Positions 1-6,615 of a stretch of 6,876 nt of DNA are shown here, piece after piece. Where the stretch lies: contig JAZDMK010000353.1 of assembly GCA_043800975.1 (NCBI GenBank), positions 1 through 6,876 on the forward strand, in the 5' to 3' direction. A program made the position numbers and the translations under genes. Position 1 is the first letter of the stretch; every line of letters starts with the position of its first letter. Origin of the DNA: JAZDMK01 sp043800975. Lineage in GTDB: Bacteria > Bacteroidota > Bacteroidia > Bacteroidales > JAHJDW01. The notes beneath the pieces were generated by a model that had not been told where the DNA came from, ran no database searches, and saw only the letters and a program-made list of their open reading frames with translations.

Positions 1-1418
1 GTGGCACCTGTATATTTGGCAAGCACTGCAGAAGAAGTTGTGGAACCATTGTAAATAATGACAGAATCCATCGACTCAACAGCAAATCTATTAAACGAAA
101 TTGAAATTTTATTGGCTCCCGGAACTGAAATTAACCAGTTGCAATCGGAGTTATCATAATAGTTTTTCTGTGGGCTGCTTCCATCTTCAAATGTGCCAGC
201 CGTCCAGTTTAATGTAGTTGTACCACTGCAGTAATAAGGGTATGCAGTTGTTATTGGGCTGATATTAATCAATGCGGCCTGATGGTATGTGAAATTATTA
301 CCAGAAGGACTTAAAGCAGTAACTGCAAAATAACCATCACCGCTTCCGCTCCAACCCCAGTTGAAATGAAACATATCGGAAGCATTATATCCATCACAAA
401 CAAAAGCGTGACCTGTGCCTGTTGCATTTCCATCACCACTGTAATAAATCGGTGTTTTGCGGTTAAGACTGCTTTTCAGTGAATCTTTCCAACGGGTATC
501 ATTGCCATAGGTATCACGGGAAATCAGAGTCAGTGTGTTCTTATAACGAAAATAATTTACAAGAGCTGGTGCTACAGAAGTAGATTGTGCACCACTGGCA
601 TTGGGACCGAACATCATTGAAACAGAAACGCCGGCATGATAAAGCAAAGTTGCAACAGGCAAATTTCTTTCAATCAAATTATTGGGCATCCCGTTCCATT
701 CGTACCAGGTTGCACCAAAATTAGCTGATAATGTGCCATAATCACCATAACCAAGGTAAGCGTTGTTTGCAGTATATGTTTTTGATCCATTTCCGTTTAA
801 TGGATATTTAAAATAATTCATGATCTGACCCATTGCTGTTGCAACACAACCGGCATAAGCATGCCCGTCAGCAGCCGATGCAGGATCAGCAGGGGCTAAT
901 TCATTATAATATTTATCCTGATTCCAGGTAGAAACCAACAAAGGAGTAACTGCTTTTGATCCTTTGGGCATGCTTTCAATGGCAGAAGCCGAATTCATCA
1001 GTGACTTCCAGGCATTCTGGATTTCTTCATTTGCCTGTGTACCGTTTTGGCGCGACAGCATAATAATATCAACATAGGTCTGCATCCAGGAATCAAAAGC
1101 CGGTGAATTATCATTCACACTAAATTCGTTAGTAAATGAATAACCCAAAACAGGTGTAACAGCATCATCTGCTGACATGATTACAAAACCTTTTTCGGGT
1201 GTGGAAAACACATAATAAACCGGTTGTGCCGCTTCATTACGCACTAAGAGCGTTTGCAGGGAAATCGACTCATAACTCTTGACAGTCTGATAATTTCTTG
1301 CATAATAAAAGTTTTTGGCAGCCTGCTTCGCAGTGAAAACATCAACAACAGCGGCATTCAGCGCAGCCGGTAAAATCAAAGCTGCCAGGAAAAGAGAAAA
1401 AGTAATCTTACGTTTCAT
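1..1418 (-). CDS. Secreted C10-family (streptopain-like) cysteine protease with CUB domain, 3' end cut by window edge
   Basis: I translated this from the minus strand. It is open from an ATG at 1418-1416 to the left edge: 472 codons and no stop. A Lys/Arg-rich start and hydrophobic run (residues 1-22, ending near ALNAA) form a signal peptide. Residues ~24-150 match the Spi/PrtT-type inhibitory propeptide, including the segment GFVIMSADDAVTPVLGYS. The mature peptidase C10 domain covers ~155-388: nucleophile Cys191 in AGCVATAMGQIMNYF, catalytic His337 in GHAFVCDGY, and Asn353/Trp354 in HFNWGWSGSGDGYF. The order and spacing closely parallel streptococcal SpeB. From ~397 a CUB domain begins (Cys397, Cys426, then CNWLISVPG and a DSVIIYNG strand), and the window cuts it. 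Family knowledge: an autoactivating secreted protease. Bacteroidota homologues often carry a T9SS sorting domain at the C-terminus, which cannot be checked here. It is divergent from hutI. No catalytic residue is missing. Confidence 0.93.
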   Translation of the reverse strand, partial: MKRKITFSLFLAALILPAALNAAVVDVFTAKQAAKNFYYARNYQTVKSYESISLQTLLVRNEAAQPVYYVFSTPEKGFVIMSADDAVTPVLGYSFTNEFSVNDNSPAFDSWMQTYVDIIMLSRQNGTQANEEIQNAWKSLMNSASAIESMPKGSKAVTPLLVSTWNQDKYYNELAPADPASAADGHAYAGCVATAMGQIMNYFKYPLNGNGSKTYTANNAYLGYGDYGTLSANFGATWYEWNGMPNNLIERNLPVATLLYHAGVSVSMMFGPNASGAQSTSVAPALVNYFRYKNTLTLISRDTYGNDTRWKDSLKSSLNRKTPIYYSGDGNATGTGHAFVCDGYNASDMFHFNWGWSGSGDGYFAVTALSPSGNNFTYHQAALINISPITTAYPYYCSGTTTLNWTAGTFEDGSSPQKNYYDNSDCNWLISVPGANKISISFNRFAVESMDSVIIYNGSTTSSAVLAKYTGA

Positions 1419-1478
1419 GTTCCGTTTTTTTAAATTTTTGATATGATTAAGACAATAGTTTTTACAAAAAGGTAACGA

Positions 1479-1486
1479 CAAATGTA
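1479..1486 (-). promoter_or_regulatory. Probable -7 element (TACATTTG) of the C10 protease promoter
   Basis: Read on the minus strand, the bases are TACATTTG, an exact match to the Bacteroidota -7 consensus TAnnTTTG. It lies about 60 nt upstream of the protease ATG, which would leave a leader of roughly 50 nt. No TTG is found at the expected -33 distance, where the sequence is only A/T-rich, so the promoter is half-supported. Confidence 0.45.
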
Positions 1487-1510
1487 AAGAATTTTAACAT
1501 ATTTTAAAAA

Positions 1511-1520
1511 AATGTACATT
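1511..1520. promoter_or_regulatory. 10-bp perfect palindrome in the divergent promoter region (possible operator)
   Basis: AATGTACATT equals its own reverse complement. It sits between the divergent protease and hutI starts, 30 nt before the hutI ATG and next to TTAATTTG (1519-1526), a one-mismatch version of the TAnnTTTG element that could serve hutI. The symmetry does not extend beyond 10 bp, and the surroundings are very AT-rich, so chance is a real alternative. Confidence 0.2.
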
Positions 1521-1549
1521 AATTTGTTATTAAAATCAACCAACAAGCT

Positions 1550-2797
1550 ATGGCGATACTGATCAAAAACATCAAAGAGCTCGTAAACACTGAGAAAAAC
1601 CCTGTTCCTTTCCGTTCTGGCAAAGCCATGCAGGAAATGAAAACCATCAAGGATGCTTACCTTTTTATTCATGAAGACCGCATCGTCTCTTTCGGAAAAA
1701 TGAAAGACCTTACTCCCCAGCCCGGAAAAGGCGTGAATATCATCGATGCAAAAGGCAAAATGGTGTTTCCGTCTTTTTGTGATTCACATACGCATCTGGT
1801 ATATGCAGGAAGCCGTGAAATTGAGTATGTTGATAAAATCAAGGGGCTCTCTTATGAAGAAATCGCTAAGCGGGGCGGCGGCATTTTAAATTCCGCCAAA
1901 CGTTTGCATGCCGCGTCCGAAGAGCAACTCATCGCCGAAGCACTACCCCGCCTGCACGAAATAATGATGCTTGGAACCGGAGCCGTAGAAATAAAAAGCG
2001 GTTACGGCCTCAACACCAAGGACGAAATAAAGATGCTGCGTGTGATTAAAAAATTAAAAACACTTTCACCCCTCACAATAAAAGCTACTTTCTTAGGAGC
2101 ACACGCTGTACCTGCCGAATACAAAGGCAAACAGAAAGACTATGTGGAACTCATCATCAACGAAATGATTCCGCAGGTGGCAGCAGAAGAACTGGCCGAT
2201 TACATTGATGTTTTTTGTGACCGTGGTTTTTTTTCTATGGAAGAAACAGAACGCATGCTCATGGCGGGAATGAAATACGGACTGCGTCCGAAAATTCATG
2301 CAAACGAACTGGATTATTCTGGCGGAATACAAGCAGGTGTCAAGTATGGCGCACTTTCGGTCGATCATCTTGAATACACCGGCGAGAAAGAAATCAAATG
2401 TCTGCTGGGTTCCGAAACCATGCCTACACTGCTCCCCGGCGCTGCGTTTTTCTTGGGAATGATCTATGCACCCGCACGCAAAATGATCGATGCCGGATTA
2501 CCAGTTGCTTTGGCAAGCGATTTCAATCCCGGCTCCGCTCCTTCCGGAAACATGCAGCTGATCTTATCCATGGGATGTATCAAATACAAAATGCTGCCCG
2601 AAGAAGCCATCAATGCCGTCACGCTGAACACCGCATACGCCATGGGCGTGAGCGATGAACTGGGCACCATTGCCGTAGGTAAAAAAGCCAATGTGTTTGT
2701 CACCAAGTCAATCCCATCTGTTGAATTCATGCCCTATTCCTTTGGTTCGAACAAAGTAGAAACTGTGATTTTGAATGGAATGATACAGGGGAAATAA
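1550..2797 (+). CDS. hutI: Imidazolonepropionase (histidine degradation)
   Basis: Cytosolic amidohydrolase (EC 3.5.2.7) that hydrolyses 4-imidazolone-5-propanoate to N-formimino-L-glutamate, the third step of histidine catabolism. At 415 residues it has the full family length. Metal-binding residues are visible: His80 and His82 in DSHTHLVYAGSR, His250 in KIHANELDYSGG, and Asp324 in ALASDFNPGSAPSGN. Glu253 and His273 (SVDHLEYT) occupy the places of the catalytic Glu/His of characterised HutI. Other family signatures are EIKSGYGL (147-154) and FLGAHAVPAEYKG (181-193). The N-terminal and C-terminal strands form the small beta-sandwich, and the protein ends in ILNGMIQGK. The ATG at 1550 gives the standard HutI N-terminus, and no Shine-Dalgarno sequence is evident, as is common in Bacteroidota. 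No hutH, hutU or formiminotransferase gene is present in the window, so it seems to be transcribed alone; the following gene has its own promoter. Confidence 0.97.
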   Translation: MAILIKNIKELVNTEKNPVPFRSGKAMQEMKTIKDAYLFIHEDRIVSFGKMKDLTPQPGKGVNIIDAKGKMVFPSFCDSHTHLVYAGSREIEYVDKIKGLSYEEIAKRGGGILNSAKRLHAASEEQLIAEALPRLHEIMMLGTGAVEIKSGYGLNTKDEIKMLRVIKKLKTLSPLTIKATFLGAHAVPAEYKGKQKDYVELIINEMIPQVAAEELADYIDVFCDRGFFSMEETERMLMAGMKYGLRPKIHANELDYSGGIQAGVKYGALSVDHLEYTGEKEIKCLLGSETMPTLLPGAAFFLGMIYAPARKMIDAGLPVALASDFNPGSAPSGNMQLILSMGCIKYKMLPEEAINAVTLNTAYAMGVSDELGTIAVGKKANVFVTKSIPSVEFMPYSFGSNKVETVILNGMIQGK

Positions 2798-2857
2798 AAA
2801 AAACTGTTTCATTTTAATTGCTAAGTATTACTTCCAAATTGTATATTTCGCGGCAGA

Positions 2858-2918
2858 TTCTCAGATTCCGGGCTTCTGACTTCTGGCTATTCCGGTCTTC
2901 CGACTTCGGTCTCCGGTC
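2858..2918. repeat. Degenerate 7/8-bp tandem repeat (TTCYGRC-like) tract
   Basis: About eight successive units of 7 or 8 bases resemble TTCYGRC, for example TTCTGAC (2874), TTCTGGC (2881), TTCCGAC (2898) and TTCGGTC (2905). They are imperfect, and TA is inserted after the 2881 unit. The tract fills the middle of the hutI/operon spacer, codes for nothing, and is followed by TTTTT (2919-2923). The last units can fold: CCGG 2892-2895 with CCGG 2913-2916, enclosing CCG/CGG. On RNA this resembles a weak hutI terminator, but the fold may be a by-product of the repeats. The spacer 2798-2984 contains otherwise only the promoter listed next. Confidence 0.6.
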
Positions 2919-2933
2919 TTTTTAAAATATGTA

Positions 2934-2964
2934 TTGCAATTAAATATTTTTTCACTTAGATTTG
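2934..2964 (+). promoter_or_regulatory. Bacteroidota-type promoter of the three-gene T9SS operon
   Basis: TTG at 2934-2936 and TAGATTTG at 2957-2964 are separated by 20 bases. They match the Bacteroidota housekeeping promoter (TTG at -33, TAnnTTTG at -7) exactly. Transcription would start near 2970, giving a leader of about 15 nt before the ATG at 2985. This also decides the start of the next gene: the upstream in-frame TTG at 2934 is part of the promoter rather than a start codon. Confidence 0.6.
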
Positions 2965-2984
2965 TTGGGCTAAAACTAATCAAT

Positions 2985-4229
2985 ATGTGCAGAAAGAAAT
3001 TTACACTGTTGTGCTTTCTTTCCTTTGCTGTTTTGCTATTGCAGGGGCAGGGACTGATCAACAACGGGGCTAAAATCATCATCTGCCAGGGCGCCATTAT
3101 TCAGGGAGGAAGTTACACAAACCTCTATGGTGGCGCAGATGGCAGCATCGATCTGGATGGAAGGCTGGTGCTGCAGGGCAACTGGACCAACGATGCAAAC
3201 ACCGAGAATGTATTCATAAACATGGAAACCACTCCCGACGGAAACGTTGAATTGACTGGTGCTTCAGGACAATCCATTGCGGGATCCACGCCTACCCTTT
3301 TTGAAAACCTTGTTTTACAAAACGGAGAAAAAACACTGAACATCAGTGGCGCCGGTGTGAAAGGACTGACCACACTGGATTCATATTTTGATTTGAATCA
3401 TCACCGTTTCATAATTGAAAACAATGCTACAAATGCGATCTATTATGTATCGGGTTGTTTCATCAGTGAAAATCCACCAGCAACAGGTCTTGGTGAAATT
3501 GAATGGAAAACCGGAGTCACAGCAGGAAACTTCGCGGTTCCCTTCGGAACAGGAACGGCTAACAATGATCTCAACCTAGTAGTTACTTATAAAAATGCAG
3601 TGGCGCAACCCAGCGGCAGTCTTATTGTTGCTACATGGCCAACCGATGCATCGAACCAACCTTTGCCGGATGCAGCTACCTCGCTTGACACATACAAACC
3701 GGAAGATATCCTCGACCGTTACTGGAAAGTGGATGCAAACTATATTGCCAAGCCTGATGCAGCCATTACATTTTCTTATACACTTTATGATGATGATATC
3801 ATTGACAATCCAGAGCTGGATGCCGAAAACCTGAAGCCGCTTGTTTACAAAACAACAAGTTCAAGATGGTTTATCCCCTCCACTTCGGAGATCGCAGATC
3901 CATCATTGAAGCGCATTTCCGTAGATAATATTCACAGCGAAGACTTCTTCACATACTGGACATTGACCGATGCCAATGGCGATCTGATAATCCCCAATAC
4001 ATTCTCACCAAACAGTGACGGTATTAATGAAGTTTTCTACATTGAAAATATCGGGAATTATCCGGGCAACAAAGTTTCTGTTTATAACCGCTGGGGCAGC
4101 AAAGTTTTTTCAGCCACCGATTATAAAAACGACTGGACCGGCGACGAACTTCCCGCAGCTGCCTACTATTACATCGTGGAACTGCCCGATGGCACAAAGA
4201 AATCAGGTGACATTAATATAATCCGGTAA
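2985..4229 (+). CDS. Secreted beta-rich protein with T9SS type B (gliding motility-associated) C-terminal sorting domain
   Basis: Predicted T9SS cargo of 414 residues. The ATG at 2985 is preferred because the signal peptide (MCRKKF, then a hydrophobic run to about residue 20, cleavage near GQG) begins there and the promoter lies just upstream. Residues ~24-330 are beta-rich, with short Gly-containing strands (e.g. DGSIDLDGRLVLQGNWTND at 52-70, FENLVLQNGEKTLNI at 106-120) and a PTDASNQPLP stretch followed by DRYWKVD (244-250). I recognise this as a recurrent Bacteroidota extracellular module of unknown function. Residues ~333-414 are a full type B sorting domain: DLIIPNTFSPNSDGINEVF, NYPGNKVSVYNRWGSKVF, NDWTGDELPAAAYYYIVEL, and the final INIIR. 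Family knowledge: this domain directs export through T9SS and is associated with SprF/PorP partners. The stop is 1 nt from the PorP/SprF start, implying translational coupling. The ligand or role is unknown; adhesin or envelope structure is inference. Confidence 0.88.
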   Translation: MCRKKFTLLCFLSFAVLLLQGQGLINNGAKIIICQGAIIQGGSYTNLYGGADGSIDLDGRLVLQGNWTNDANTENVFINMETTPDGNVELTGASGQSIAGSTPTLFENLVLQNGEKTLNISGAGVKGLTTLDSYFDLNHHRFIIENNATNAIYYVSGCFISENPPATGLGEIEWKTGVTAGNFAVPFGTGTANNDLNLVVTYKNAVAQPSGSLIVATWPTDASNQPLPDAATSLDTYKPEDILDRYWKVDANYIAKPDAAITFSYTLYDDDIIDNPELDAENLKPLVYKTTSSRWFIPSTSEIADPSLKRISVDNIHSEDFFTYWTLTDANGDLIIPNTFSPNSDGINEVFYIENIGNYPGNKVSVYNRWGSKVFSATDYKNDWTGDELPAAAYYYIVELPDGTKKSGDINIIR

Positions 4230-4230
4230 T

Positions 4231-5145
4231 ATGAAAAACATTCTTACAATTTTATGTTTGCTGCTGACTGCCGGAATTATCCGCGCACAGCAATTACCGC
4301 TGAGCACACAGTTTGAAGAAAACCGCAATCTGCTGAATCCAGCTTCCTGCGGCATAAAGACTGGTTTGTTGCAGGCCGGTGCTCTTTACAGATACCAATG
4401 GCTGAACATGGATAATGCCCCGCGAACCGCTGGCTTCAATGCTACCATGAATTTCGGAACCATGGGTGCCGGACTTGTTTTCATTTCTGACAAAGCAGGA
4501 ATCTATGATCAGAAGCTGATTCACGGACAATATGCCTATTGTATTCCTCTTAACGAAAATGATCTCAATCTCTCCTTTGGAATTTCTGCCGGAGCAATCA
4601 TTTCGGGCATCAGCGCTGCTGACATCACGGTATATGATCCTTCCGACCCACTCGTATTAAACCAACAATTGAAAAACACAACCATCCCCGATGCCAATGT
4701 GGGCGCGATGATCTTCAAGCAGGATAAATTTTATGCAGGATTATCAGCCATGCATCTTGTGGAAGCTAAACTGAATAAAAACATAGCAGGAACTTTAGCG
4801 GGACACTATTACATGATTGGTGGCGCTACGATTCCAACGAGTGAAACTTTTTCGATTCAGCCCTCGCTGATGATGCGTTATGTTTCAAAAGCACCCGTAC
4901 TTGCGGAGATTCAGACACGCGCACTGCTGAAAAAAATGTACAGCTTCGGTCTGATGTACCGCACATGCAATGATCTCGGATTTAATATCGGACTGAACAT
5001 AGGCAAAAATGTGTTCTTCGGATATGCTTATGAACTATCACTTTCCCCACTCAAAAGCTACCACAACAACACGCATGAGCTGACACTTTTTTATAAGCTT
5101 CAAAAAGATAATTCATCCACTGATTCCAATTCACCATCCAATTAA
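4231..5145 (+). CDS. PorP/SprF family outer-membrane protein, T9SS-associated
   Basis: 304-residue protein with a signal peptide (MKN, hydrophobic run, cleavage after IIRAQ or near it) and then the PorP/SprF pattern: TQFEENRNLLNPASCG near the mature N-terminus, RYQWLNMDNAPRTAGFNATMN, a GAGLVFISDKAGIYDQ strand pair, YAYCIPLNENDLNLSFGISAGA, and a C-terminal hairpin FFGYAYELSLSPLKSYHNNTHELTLFYKL. Alternating hydrophobic strands suit a small outer-membrane beta-barrel. After the last strand there is a short polar Ser/Asn/Asp tail (about 14 residues), a slight oddity because barrels usually end in an aromatic residue. Family knowledge: PorP and SprF act with T9SS, and SprF is required for the type B cargo SprB in Flavobacterium johnsoniae. 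Position directly after a type B cargo gene suggests it is that cargo's dedicated partner. It need not be a core T9SS component. Confidence 0.9.
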   Translation: MKNILTILCLLLTAGIIRAQQLPLSTQFEENRNLLNPASCGIKTGLLQAGALYRYQWLNMDNAPRTAGFNATMNFGTMGAGLVFISDKAGIYDQKLIHGQYAYCIPLNENDLNLSFGISAGAIISGISAADITVYDPSDPLVLNQQLKNTTIPDANVGAMIFKQDKFYAGLSAMHLVEAKLNKNIAGTLAGHYYMIGGATIPTSETFSIQPSLMMRYVSKAPVLAEIQTRALLKKMYSFGLMYRTCNDLGFNIGLNIGKNVFFGYAYELSLSPLKSYHNNTHELTLFYKLQKDNSSTDSNSPSN

Positions 5146-5158
5146 AAATTATTTCAAC

Positions 5159-6601
5159 ATGAAAATTCAATATTTCCTGATTGCCGCAGCACTTTGCTTT
5201 TCACTGAAAGTAAAATCTCAAAATCAAAATGTAGCTATTAATACTACAGGCAATTTACCACATGCATCAGCCATGCTGGATATTTCTGCAACCGATAAAG
5301 GGCTGCTTATTCCCAGAATGACAGCTTCGCAGATTTCTGCTATTGCTAGTCCTGCCACGGGTTTACTTGTATATGACAATAATGCCAATGCATTCAAATA
5401 TTTTAATGGAACTGCTTGGACCTCTATCGGGGGCGGTGGTGGCGGTGGAACGCTGAATGACTCTTACAACTTTGGTGGTGCAGGTGCCGGAAGAACAATC
5501 ACTGCAAATAGTGGTGCAGTTGAAATAATTGCACCCAACGCATCAAGCGTTGCATTCAAATCTACCAGCAACAATACGGGTGTTGCTGTAAGTGCAGAAT
5601 CTACAAATGCTTCGAATGGATATTCCGTAGTGCAGGCAAATACGAATTCAACCGTTGCTGCAAACTCAGCAGTGTTGGGAAACACATCCGGTGCGGCTTA
5701 TGGCGTTTCAGGACAAGTTGAACCAACAGCAACTGCCTTTGCAGGCGTTTACGGTAGCAACCTGAGAACCGCTGGTGGCGTGGGCGTGAGCGGCATGGGC
5801 TTCAACGGCACTTCCGGCGAAACAAATAACATTGGCGGATATGGAGTGTTCGGCGCCAACTACTATTCAACAGGAACAACCGGCGATGGTGTCGGCATAG
5901 CCGGTGTGGGTGCCGTGGGTGTGATGGGACAAACCGTGGAAGGTGCATTCTTTGGAGTGTATGGTGAAAACATCAGCACCAGCACAACTGAAAATAACGT
6001 TGGCGTAGCCGGCTGGGGTTGGGTTGGCGTGTTTGGTCAGGACGATGGCACGGGCTTCGGCGTTTATTCAGATGGTGAACTCGGTTCTTCGGGTACCAAA
6101 TCATTTATGATTGATCATCCGCTCGATCCTGCCAATAAATTTTTAAAACATTATTGTCTCGAATCCCCTGAAGTGTTAAATGTATACAGAGGCAATGTAA
6201 CGCTGGATATGAACGGTGAAGCGGTTGTGATTCTTCCTAATTATTTTAAAGAAATCAATATTAATTTCTCCTATAACCTGACTGCTGTAGGTTCTGCAGC
6301 ACCCGGTTTATATGTGAAAGAAGAAGTAAAAGAAAATTATTTTAAAGTAGCCGGCGGTAAAAGCGGACAGAAAGTATCCTGGACTTTGTATGCTGAACGT
6401 AATGATAAATATGTGCAGAACAAACCTTCGAGCAAGCAGGTGGAAGTTCCGAAGAGAGCCGGAAATGTTGGGAAATATCTGCGTCCTGAACTTTATGGAC
6501 AACCCGCATCCAAAGCCATTTTCCAGAAACCGAATACAGGGAATAAATCGTTGATTACAAAAACGTATCAGCAACCGAAGATGGAGTTGATAACAAAGTA
6601 G
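5159..6601 (+). CDS. Exported fibre-like protein with Gly-rich repeats and conserved C-terminal domain of unknown function
   Basis: 480 residues, third gene of the operon, 13 nt after the PorP/SprF stop. Signal peptide at 1-20 (cleavage near KVKS/QNQN). Residues ~24-90 form a head seen in many Bacteroidota surface and fibre proteins (NVAINTTG, ASAMLDISATDKGLLIPRM, GLLVYDNN, YFNGTAWTSI). A seven-glycine linker follows at 91-97. Residues ~100-305 are low in charge and rich in Gly, Ala, Ser, Thr and Asn, with repeated GVxG-type motifs (GVSG 182, GVYG 196, GVGVSG 207, GYGVFG 227, GVGIAG 244, GVMG 254, GVYG 266, GVAG 282, GVFG 290), suggesting a beta-helix or trimeric fibre shaft. Residues ~313-448 are a distinct domain: SFMIDHPLDPANKFL, LESPEVLNVYRGNVTLD, GEAVVILPNYF, SGQKVSWTLYAERND, VEVPKRAGNVGKYLRPELYGQ. 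I know it as a recurring module without an assigned function. It lacks peptidase S74 motifs and a T9SS sorting domain. The last ~30 residues are polar and basic. Confidence 0.85.
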   Translation: MKIQYFLIAAALCFSLKVKSQNQNVAINTTGNLPHASAMLDISATDKGLLIPRMTASQISAIASPATGLLVYDNNANAFKYFNGTAWTSIGGGGGGGTLNDSYNFGGAGAGRTITANSGAVEIIAPNASSVAFKSTSNNTGVAVSAESTNASNGYSVVQANTNSTVAANSAVLGNTSGAAYGVSGQVEPTATAFAGVYGSNLRTAGGVGVSGMGFNGTSGETNNIGGYGVFGANYYSTGTTGDGVGIAGVGAVGVMGQTVEGAFFGVYGENISTSTTENNVGVAGWGWVGVFGQDDGTGFGVYSDGELGSSGTKSFMIDHPLDPANKFLKHYCLESPEVLNVYRGNVTLDMNGEAVVILPNYFKEININFSYNLTAVGSAAPGLYVKEEVKENYFKVAGGKSGQKVSWTLYAERNDKYVQNKPSSKQVEVPKRAGNVGKYLRPELYGQPASKAIFQKPNTGNKSLITKTYQQPKMELITK

Positions 6602-6615
6602 ACTTTTTAAGGTAA

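Noticed and set aside
1430..1672. Minus-strand reading frame of 80 codons across the divergent promoter and the start of hutI
   Set aside because: It overlaps the strongly supported hutI N-terminus and the protease promoter, and its product has no recognisable features. It is an antisense shadow.
2093..2730. Additional reading frames on both strands inside hutI
   Set aside because: All lie within the intact, full-length hutI frame with its conserved motifs. Their products are Arg/His/Cys-rich and look like out-of-frame translation.
2892..2923. Rho-independent terminator after hutI
   Set aside because: CCGG/CCGG and CCG/CGG pairing with a following TTTTT is possible, but the stem is short and interrupted and arises from the repeat units. 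It also lies about 95 nt past the stop, so it is not listed as a separate terminator.
2934..2984. Upstream TTG start for the type B cargo gene
   Set aside because: The TTG coincides with the -33 promoter element, and the added residues precede a complete signal peptide starting at the ATG at 2985.
4231..5145. Core T9SS gene cluster (porK/L/M/N)
   Set aside because: Only a PorP/SprF-like gene is present. The neighbours are a cargo protein and a fibre-like protein, so this is an accessory cargo locus rather than the core machinery.
5464..5685. Minus-strand reading frame within the fibre-like gene
   Set aside because: The Ala/Val-rich product results from reading the antisense of Gly/Ala/Thr/Asn-rich repeats, with no start context or family features.
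5159..6601. Phage tail fibre with S74 self-cleaving chaperone
   Set aside because: The head and Gly-rich shaft resemble tail-fibre-like proteins, but the C-terminal domain lacks S74 signatures such as SDxRLK, a signal peptide is present, and no other phage gene is nearby.
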